From contig CM065879.1 in assembly GCA_033439255.1 (NCBI GenBank), positions 4,594,501-4,658,500 of the forward strand: DNA of 64,000 bases. Direction: 5' to 3'. Numbering within the stretch: the stretch's first letter is position 1; each line of letters begins with the position of its first letter. Positions 57,630 to 64,000 of this stretch are shown piece by piece. The translations under genes were made by a program, and so were the position numbers. Below the pieces are notes generated by a model. It did no database searches. It had not been told where the DNA came from and saw only the letters and a list, made by a program, of their open reading frames with translations. The stretch is from Hericium rajendrae (Eukaryota; Basidiomycota; Agaricomycetes; Russulales; Hericiaceae).

Positions 57630-59457
57630 GCAACCGCCGTTCCTTCGCGGACACATATGGCCCCAGGATATTGATGCCTTCCTTACGCCATCCGCGACGG
57701 CCTCCGAAACGGCATCACCCCTGCCTCGACCTCCTCCCGCGGAGATGATGAATGAGGCTGCTCTCCGCACTATCGCGGAGAATCCGAAGTTGTTCAAAAT
57801 TGTCACGCCAATCGATGTCGACCGTTTTGAAGCCTTGCTCGTCAATCATCCTAATCGGCCTTTTGTGGAGTCCGTGCTCCATGGTCTTCGCCATGGTTTC
57901 TGGCCATGTGCTGATGCTGACCCCGACGAGTATCCGCCCACGCGTGATTTTCCTGAGCGTGAGCATTCGCCCGCTGACCTTGCATTCCTCAAGGGCCAGT
58001 GTGAGGAAGAGGAGAAGCTTGAGCGGTTCTCTGCCCCATTTGGCGAAGCAAACGGACCGTTATTGCCTGGCATGTATTGCGTGCCTGTGCATGCGGTCCC
58101 GAAGCCCAACTCGGACAAGTTTCGAATGGTAGTCGACCATTCCGCCGGCGAGCATTCTCTCAATTCCATGATTGACCGTGCCGATGTCCATGTCGATCTC
58201 GACAACGTTCAACACCTTGGTCACAACCTGCTTCTTCGCCGCCGCCTCCTCGGAAAGTCCTCCCGCTGGCTTTTCAAGTCCGATGTATCCATGGCATACC
58301 GACGCCTGCCCATGCATCCCCTCTGGCAAATCAAGCAGGTCATCACGGTCGATGGAGTGCGCCGAGTTGACAGGTGTAATAACTTCGGTGGTAGGGCGTC
58401 AGGCAAGCTCTGGTGCGCATTCATGAGTCTCGTCTTGTGGATCGCCGTCCATGAGAAAGGCATCGATGCGCTTTTAGCGTACATCGATGACTGCTTCTCA
58501 GACGATCCGAGCGAGCATCTCGTGTACTATGCGCGCTACGACGACTTCCTTCCTCCGAAGCAAGTTGCCCTTCTTCTCCTTTGGGATGAGATCCTGTTGC
58601 CGCACGATCAACCCAAGCAGGTGTTCGGACCGACTTGCACGATCATCGGCCTCGATGTTGACCTACAGGAAATGACGATCTCGCTTTCGCATGAGCGCCG
58701 CGTCGCTCTTGTGTCTGCCGTTCGTGATTTCGTGCTGGATGCCCCCAAGCGCCGCCGGCGTCTCGTCGAATGGCAACGCATTGTAGGTTGGATGAATTGG
58801 GGACTCAACGTCGCACCATTGCTGCGTCCTGCACTGCAAAGTGCTTATGACAAGACAGCCGGTCGCAAGATCAGTAAGGCCCCCATCTACGTCAATGCCG
58901 CTGTCACACGCGACTTCCTGTGGTTTGCGGATGCCTTCGAACGCTTCGATGGCATCCATATGATCACCACACGCGAATGGGACAGCTCGCATGCTGATCT
59001 CGTCGTGTATTGTGACGCTTCTCTCACAGGCGGCCTCGCTTTTTGGTCTCCAACACACCTTCGCGGTTTTATTGCAGATCGCCCTCCACCTCCTTCGGAT
59101 GCCGATACCATCTTTTGGTATGAAGCACTGACCGTCGTCTCTGCACTCGAGTGGGTATGCTCACTCCCACAGAAACCGCGCCGCCTTGCGATTTTCTCGG
59201 ACAGTTTGAACACTGTCCAGATGTTCAATTCGATGCGTGCCCGGCCGTCATACAATGACTTGCTTCTCTTCGCATGTCGCACGCTTCTGTTGCATCAGAT
59301 CGACTTACGCGTCTTCCATATCGCCGGTGACATGAACATCGTCGCTGACGCTCTTTCCCGCAACCTCCTGCACGTTGTCGCGCAATACAAGCCGCAGCTC
59401 GCTGTTCATTTATTCACACCCCCTCGAGTCACGCTGGGGGAGGAGGAGGAATGTTGA
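57630..59457 (+). CDS. Ngaro reverse transcriptase / RNase H
   Basis: The pol part of the Ngaro element. The open frame extends upstream over the gag-like gene (from 56380), but family-like sequence starts near 57700 (WPQDIDAFLTPSA, MMNEAALRTI). The reverse transcriptase has FRMVVDHSAGEHSLNSMI and the catalytic LLAYIDDCFSDD. The RNase H has VVYCDASLTGGLAFW, a WYEALTVVSALEW helix and IFSDSLNTVQM. It lies in a different frame from the gag-like gene; this order is known to use overlapping frames, so re-initiation or frameshifting may link them. It overlaps the recombinase gene by 7 bp. Confidence 0.88.
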
Positions 59458-60437
59458 GGACCCTCCCGTCGTCCCGGCAGCCCGCGAGGCAGCCTTGGAC
59501 GATGGAGCGGCTCCTTCAGGAGCGCGCTATCGCGCTTGGCAGCGCGATTGATCCCTCTTCACACGTTACTTATACTTCTCATTTGCAGTCTTACCTGACT
59601 TTCTGCAAAATTCATGACTTCGACATAGACCCCACACCCGACACCCTCTCCTTCTATGTCGTCTTCATGTGTCATCACATCCAGCCGCGCTCGGTCGCAC
59701 AATATCTCTCCGGCATAGCCAATCAGCTCGAACATGTTTTCCCCCAAATCCGAGCTAACCGCAACAGCGCGCTCGTCACTCGCACGCTGTCAGGCTGCAC
59801 CAAGCGACTCGGGTCCGCCATCAACCGTAAAGACCCATTATCCACTGAGGACCTCCAATCATTCTTGGCGTCCTGCCCCGAACCCTCCCATGACGACCTC
59901 CTCTTCCTCGCCATCCTTTTCTCTGGCTTTTTCGGCCTTCATCGCTTGGGAGAGCTTACCTGGCCAGATCGTGTGGAGTCGCGAGATTGGCGGAAAGTTG
60001 TTATGCGCACAACGGTTCGTATTGACACCACCATCTACCGTTACATCCTGCCCGCGCACAAGGCCGACCGGTTCTTCGAGGGCAGCACCATTGTCATAGC
60101 AAGGCGCGACGGTGAGATCGATCCTCACCGCATCTTTACCAACTACCTCGCCTCCCGCGACCACCTATTTCCCGTCACGCCCGCGCTCTGGCTCAAGGCC
60201 GACGGCGGCGTACCAACGCGCTCCTGGTTTCTCGCACGTTTGCACGTACGAATGCCTCGCTCCATTGGTGGACACTCTCTTCGGTCGGGTGGCGCTACGT
60301 TTTTTGCTTCGCAGGGTTGGCCGGACGACCGCATACAAGCGCTGGGGCGTTGGACATCAGAGGCCTTCCGAATGTACATTCGGAAGAATCCTGTCATTCT
60401 CCAAGCACTGCTCCACGCGCGGACTAGCAGCGCGTGA
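59451..60437 (+). CDS. Ngaro tyrosine recombinase
   Basis: A 328-residue tyrosine recombinase that would insert the circular DNA copy. The N-terminal part (about 15-120) is the SAM-like core-binding domain (SSHVTYTSHLQSYLTFCKIH). The catalytic part shows the first Arg in FSGFFGLHRLGELTWPD (about 163), the HxxR box in GGHSLRSGGATFF (His about 273, Arg about 276), GRWTSEAF, and the nucleophile Tyr in FRMYIRKNP (about 308). The start codon overlaps the end of the pol frame, suggesting coupled translation or a shared transcript. Confidence 0.9.
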   Translation: MLRTLPSSRQPARQPWTMERLLQERAIALGSAIDPSSHVTYTSHLQSYLTFCKIHDFDIDPTPDTLSFYVVFMCHHIQPRSVAQYLSGIANQLEHVFPQIRANRNSALVTRTLSGCTKRLGSAINRKDPLSTEDLQSFLASCPEPSHDDLLFLAILFSGFFGLHRLGELTWPDRVESRDWRKVVMRTTVRIDTTIYRYILPAHKADRFFEGSTIVIARRDGEIDPHRIFTNYLASRDHLFPVTPALWLKADGGVPTRSWFLARLHVRMPRSIGGHSLRSGGATFFASQGWPDDRIQALGRWTSEAFRMYIRKNPVILQALLHARTSSA

Positions 60438-60503
60438 CCGTTCTCATTTTTCTTTCCACACCACCATCCACCCCTCCACTCGACCTTTCCACTACGCATT
60501 ATA

Positions 60504-60637
60504 CGGTCCCATGTCACGCGCTCATCAATCCAGTCCTGTTGTCCGGGCGTCCCCTTCAGGGGGCGCCGTTTTGCCCTATTCTTCCCGCCGGAAGCTCTCT
60601 CCCGCTGGAGCACATTAATGTGAGGCAGATGATTAGT
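60504..60637 (+). repeat. Ngaro split direct repeat B1
   Basis: A 134-bp repeat, identical by eye to 61257-61390, abutting A2. The B1/A2 junction resembles the joined ends of the circular form. Confidence 0.9.
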
Positions 60638-61016
60638 CGTGTTTAGACTGTTGTTTACACGAGGCTAATCTTCTGTGATCCACCACGCGACGCTTCGCGC
60701 TTTGTCAGGCCGCGCCCCGACTCGCTCTTGGTCGCCAGCCATCGTACGCTCGCCGCGCGAGACAGCCTCGCAGGCGTCGCGGAACCTTTGGCGGGGGTGA
60801 CGCGCTGACCGCGGTTGTCCGCCGCGGTTGGTCAGCGATGTCTCGGAACCCCCTACCACGACATGGGGGGTTTAAGAGCTGAGCGTAGCGGGACTTTATG
60901 TCCCCTAGCCTCTCTCTTCTCCTCCCAGGTTCGTCTCTTCTCGCTTGAAGAATTTCGCACCGCGTGCTAACTCGCTGCTCTACCCGCAGAGTAGTCTAGA
61001 GCGCCTTTTTTGAGCT
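60637..61016 (+). repeat. Ngaro split direct repeat A2
   Basis: Internal copy of A1 at a constant offset of 4,684 bp, with one base different. Confidence 0.92.
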
Positions 61017-61256
61017 CCCACCGCTCCCGCCCTTTTTCGCTTCCCGATCGCTTTCGAAGTTTGCTTTTCTCATTCGCGCTCTTATTATCTACACGACCGC
61101 TTCGACGCCCGTACGCACGCCATCGTGAACTTTGACCCAGCGAGGACACATCTACTTTAATTATTCGCTACTATTTCCTTCCCTGTTACGACTCGCTTGT
61201 TTCGCTCGTGCCTCTGCTGTATTTTCTCGCATCCTGTTGCTCCCGCTGTTTGTACT

Positions 61257-61390
61257 CGGTCCCATGTCACGCGCTCATCAATCCAGTCCTGTTGTCCGGG
61301 CGTCCCCTTCAGGGGGCGCCGTTTTGCCCTATTCTTCCCGCCGGAAGCTCTCTCCCGCTGGAGCACATTAATGTGAGGCAGATGATTAGT
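61257..61390 (+). repeat. Ngaro split direct repeat B2
   Basis: Right end of the element. Host DNA resumes at GGAGGG (61391), the leader of the next gene. Confidence 0.9.
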
Positions 61391-61496
61391 GGAGGGACAA
61401 TGGGTGGACGGGTCCCCACATCCTTCACAAACCTTTACCAGAGCACCCATCCACTGAGCACCCAGTCCCCACTAACCCACCCAGGGCAGAGTCACC

Positions 61497-64000
61497 ATGC
61501 TGATTCTCAGCCCTCTCGTGTGCATCGCACTCGGCACCATCACAAGCCTCTTCGCAGGCCTCTACACCTACCCGACTGAAACTGTCCAAATTATCCCCAA
61601 CCTCCTGGACAAGTACATCCATGCTATGATCTGGATCGCCTGTGGCATCGTCCAGTTTCCCGTCCCTGCCCCCGCCCCCGGTCCTTACGGTCCCGCCCCG
61701 GTCACCAGCCTCAACGTCTACAGTCCCGAGAAACTCGACCTCAGCATCTATGCACCGTTCGTCATCCCCGCGCCCAATGTCGCGCCCACCGCCGTTTTCA
61801 ACTCCCTCGATCCCATGCAATTCGCGTCCACGCTGCTCGCGGACAAGCCTGTGGCGGGACACGTTCCCGTCCCGGCTAAAGACGTAGACGGCCCGCCTGA
61901 GCCCCCGGAGTTCAAAAACGAGACCGCGTCGCCGTGGACGGTCGCCGCGCTCGTATGCGGGCTCGTGTTGAGCGTTGCAATTGTCCCGACGAGCAGGCGG
62001 CTGAAGGTCCAGCAGAAGATCGTCAGCATCTCGTCGGAGGCGACGCAGTCGGATGAACCGGGCACCACATCTGTGAGTTTAGACCATGCTCGAGATGGGC
62101 CACACTGACGTTCGCATGTAGAACGATGACGTCCCGAAGACGAATGACGTCCCGAAGAATGATGGCGTCCCGAAGAATGATGGCGTCCCGAAGAAGGGCG
62201 ACGTCCCGAAGAAGGATGACCTCCCGAAGTACTTCAAACTCGAACTCGCACCCAAATCAGAGGCCGAACAGTTCGTGGACCAGGTTTGTCCGCAAGACGT
62301 GAGTGTTTTCTTTCCTGCCACAGCTCTGGGACTCACCTTCCATCGCCTACGCTCAGGACGCAGCGCCAGTCACGAGCTCGGTGGTGAACGCCGACAAGTC
62401 TGAGCAGGAAGTTGAACACGATGTAAGCCTGTCCCATGTAACTGCCCAGGACGTCGTACTCACCGAGTTCCATAGCAGGAGATCGTTCGCAACCCAGTCA
62501 TCGACGCCAATTTTGACATCGTTATCCCGACCCTATCTCTTGACAACGATGCCGTCGCAAAGGATATCGCCGCGGCGCTCAACCCCGTCCCAGCCGTGGG
62601 CGAGAAGCCCGCCACCATCTCTGCCCCGACCGTCCCCGCGACCGACTGTACGACCGCCGAGAAGCCCGCGCCTGTGCCGAAGTCTGCGTCTCCACCCGCA
62701 TCCTCCGCGCTCAAGTCCGCGTCTCTGCCCGCACCTTCAACATCCAAGTCTGGCTCATCGCCCGCACCGCCCGCCCCCAAGCCGAAGCCCGCGTCCGCGC
62801 CCAAGCCTAAGCCTAAGCCTGCGTCCACACCCAAGCCTAAGCATAAGCCCGCGTCTCTGCTCACACTGCCCGCGCCCAAGTCCAGCTCACCGCCCGCGCC
62901 CAAGAACCTGCCCAAACAGCCCGAACAGCTCCCCATCCCCACCGGCTCGAACGACGACGATGACAACAACGACGACACCCCCAACAATGCCCCCAACGAC
63001 GCGCGGGTCGCATGCAAGTCGGCGCCTCGTGTGCCCGAGGATGTCGCGCGCCCGCTGAGCCCGATTCTGGCGCCGCAAGCTGCCGCAAACGAGATCCCTC
63101 GCATCGCGCTCGCTGAGGATGCTGAGGATGTCATGCCGAGGTCGACCAGGGTTCCCGCTACTGTCGCTGACCGTGTCAGCGAAGCCACCGAGATTCCACG
63201 CAACGACGAGCACACAGCCGACAGCGCGCCCGAATCCACCGCAACCGACGCCGCCAAGGACGACAACGAACAATTCATCTACCTCGGCGTCGACGCAGAT
63301 CCAGCAATCAGAGACGCGGCCACCACCACCGCTGACGACCAAGAGCACCAGGACCGCAGGACCGACGCCAACGACGACGTCAGCACTAGCAGCAGCCCGT
63401 CTACCGCTGACACGTCCCTCGACACGCCCGCGCACACCGACACGCCGCCCACCTCGGAGGACGAGGACGAAGACGAGGCTCAGCGGACCACGGCGTTGCT
63501 CTGGGCCAACGCCATGGCATTGATCTGGGGCCCCGGCGGCGCGTGGGAGGACGTGGCGCGCAAGCGCGCCGAGGCAAAGCGCGCGCAGGGCGCTTCTGAC
63601 GAAGTAAGTGCTCGCGGCCGGGAGTAGATATGTGCTGACCTGAATCGCGCACGCAGGTTAAAGACGTTGTAGTCCCGGTAGAAGACTCGCCGGTACCAGC
63701 TGAAGGAAATGTGGAGGGTCCGTCGCCCGTCGCCCAGGACGCGCAGCCGGGAGCTGCAGATGTGCCTGCAGATGATGAGACGGCCATGGACGACGTAAGT
63801 ATTACTATCGCGCGGCAGAAAATGTACCTATCTGACTGGTATACTTGCAGACGTCGCCCGCGAAGAGCCTCGCTGCCGGTGGCATCTGGGCCTCCATCCA
63901 CGCCCCGCGTTACCAAGCCCCCACGCCCACCGCGCAGCACGCAGAGCCGACGCCCTCCACACAGCGTACCTCAACGGTCACGCCCGTGACGCCCGCGCCA
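61497..64000 (+). CDS. Membrane-anchored, mostly disordered protein, partial at window end
   Basis: A gene of unknown function that runs off the window. Exons fit as 61497-62072, 62122-62298, 62357-62422, 62479-63603, 63657-63794 and 63851 onward, all joined at phase 0; 744 codons are seen. It starts MLILSPLVCIALGTITSLFA, a signal anchor. A Pro-rich part and a second helix WTVAALVCGLVLSVAIVP (about 145-163) follow. Exon 2 codes a VPK repeat (NDDVPK, TNDVPK, NDGVPK twice, KGDVPK, KDDLPK). Exon 4 is very rich in Pro, Ala, Ser and Lys (APKPKPKP), then acidic. One short hydrophobic patch (TTALLWANAMALIWGP) occurs near the end of exon 4. No known domain was seen. The Ngaro element separates it from its likely TATA box. 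Confidence 0.72.
62122..62232 (+). repeat. In-frame minisatellite in exon 2
   Basis: Six 18-bp units built on GACGTCCCGAAG, each coding six residues ending VPK or LPK. The unit is a multiple of three, so gain or loss keeps the frame. Confidence 0.85.
62750..62880 (+). repeat. Pro/Lys/Ala-coding repeat tract
   Basis: Imperfect repeats of GCGCCCAAGCCTAAGCCT-like units in exon 4, coding APKPKPKP and similar runs of a disordered segment. Confidence 0.6.

Larger units (their letters stand above)
55953..61390 (+). mobile_element. Ngaro element (tyrosine-recombinase retrotransposon), looks whole
   Basis: A 5.4-kb element of the DIRS/Ngaro order, which uses a tyrosine recombinase in place of a DDE integrase. 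It has the classic split direct repeats: A1 (55953-56332), coding part, then B1 (60504-60637), A2 (60637-61016), a unique spacer (61017-61256) and B2 (61257-61390). Its parts are a gag-like protein with zinc fingers, a reverse transcriptase/RNase H and a tyrosine recombinase. A1 and A2 differ at one base in 380; B1 and B2 appear identical over 134 bp. It looks whole, with no break seen, and is young. There is no target duplication, as expected for recombinase insertion. Confidence 0.93.

Noticed and set aside
55953-61390. The element as an LTR retrotransposon or a DIRS element with inverted ends
   Set aside because: The end repeats are split direct repeats (A1, B1-A2-B2) and the enzyme is a tyrosine recombinase, which points to Ngaro.
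62303-63278. Long open frames on both strands over exon 4 of the 61497 gene
   Set aside because: They are frame shadows of a Pro/Ala/Ser-rich, GC-rich exon whose own frame is supported by five phase-0 splices.
1-64000. CRISPR arrays, rRNA genes, bacterial-type operons
   Set aside because: No regularly spaced repeats or rRNA-like sequence were seen, and the intron-rich gene structure is fungal.

Overview
The window looks like nuclear DNA of a basidiomycete, most likely a wood-decay Agaricomycete. Genes are broken by many short (about 48-60 bp) GT-AG introns, and the families present (DUF6533 and DUF6534 membrane proteins, a CYP63-like P450, MFS drug exporters, a Helitron and a Ngaro element) are typical of that group. 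There are no operons. Exon boundaries were inferred by hand from splice consensus, reading phase and similarity between copies inside the window.

Left part (1-36.6 kb): an accessory, fast-changing region. Five DUF6534 seven-helix membrane protein genes (1-481 partial, 3022-4969, 11280-13314, 26544-28583, 30143-32143) are dispersed among small-molecule genes: an alpha/beta hydrolase (991-2387), two related short-chain dehydrogenases (5900-6829 and 35586-36580), a complete CYP63-like P450 (8589-10888), and two related 14-helix MFS exporters (20519-22637 and 32304-34422). A further seven-helix-type gene (15250-16952) and a DUF6533 gene (17946-19603) lie in the middle. The gene content would suit uptake, oxidation and export of small molecules, but this is inference. 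Several reading frames here are interrupted by single-base differences, often one base missing from a short homopolymer, so decay and sequence error cannot be told apart.

Centre (36.8-44.7 kb): an AT-rich Helitron on the minus strand, with a replication-initiator part, DUF6570-like part and PIF1 helicase, ending in short inverted repeats and a GC-rich hairpin. A 1,379-bp hAT-like element with an 8-bp target duplication sits just inside its 3' end and carries GC-rich, coding-like DNA that looks captured.

Right part (45-64 kb): a gene with an MLKL-like four-helix N-terminus and an undescribed C-terminal domain (45362-47478), a C2H2 zinc finger protein (50389-51732), a 12-helix MFS transporter (about 53659-55523), and a whole-looking young Ngaro tyrosine-recombinase retroelement (55953-61390) lying exactly between a TATA box and the 5' leader of a long gene for a membrane-anchored, mostly disordered protein (61497 to beyond the window end).
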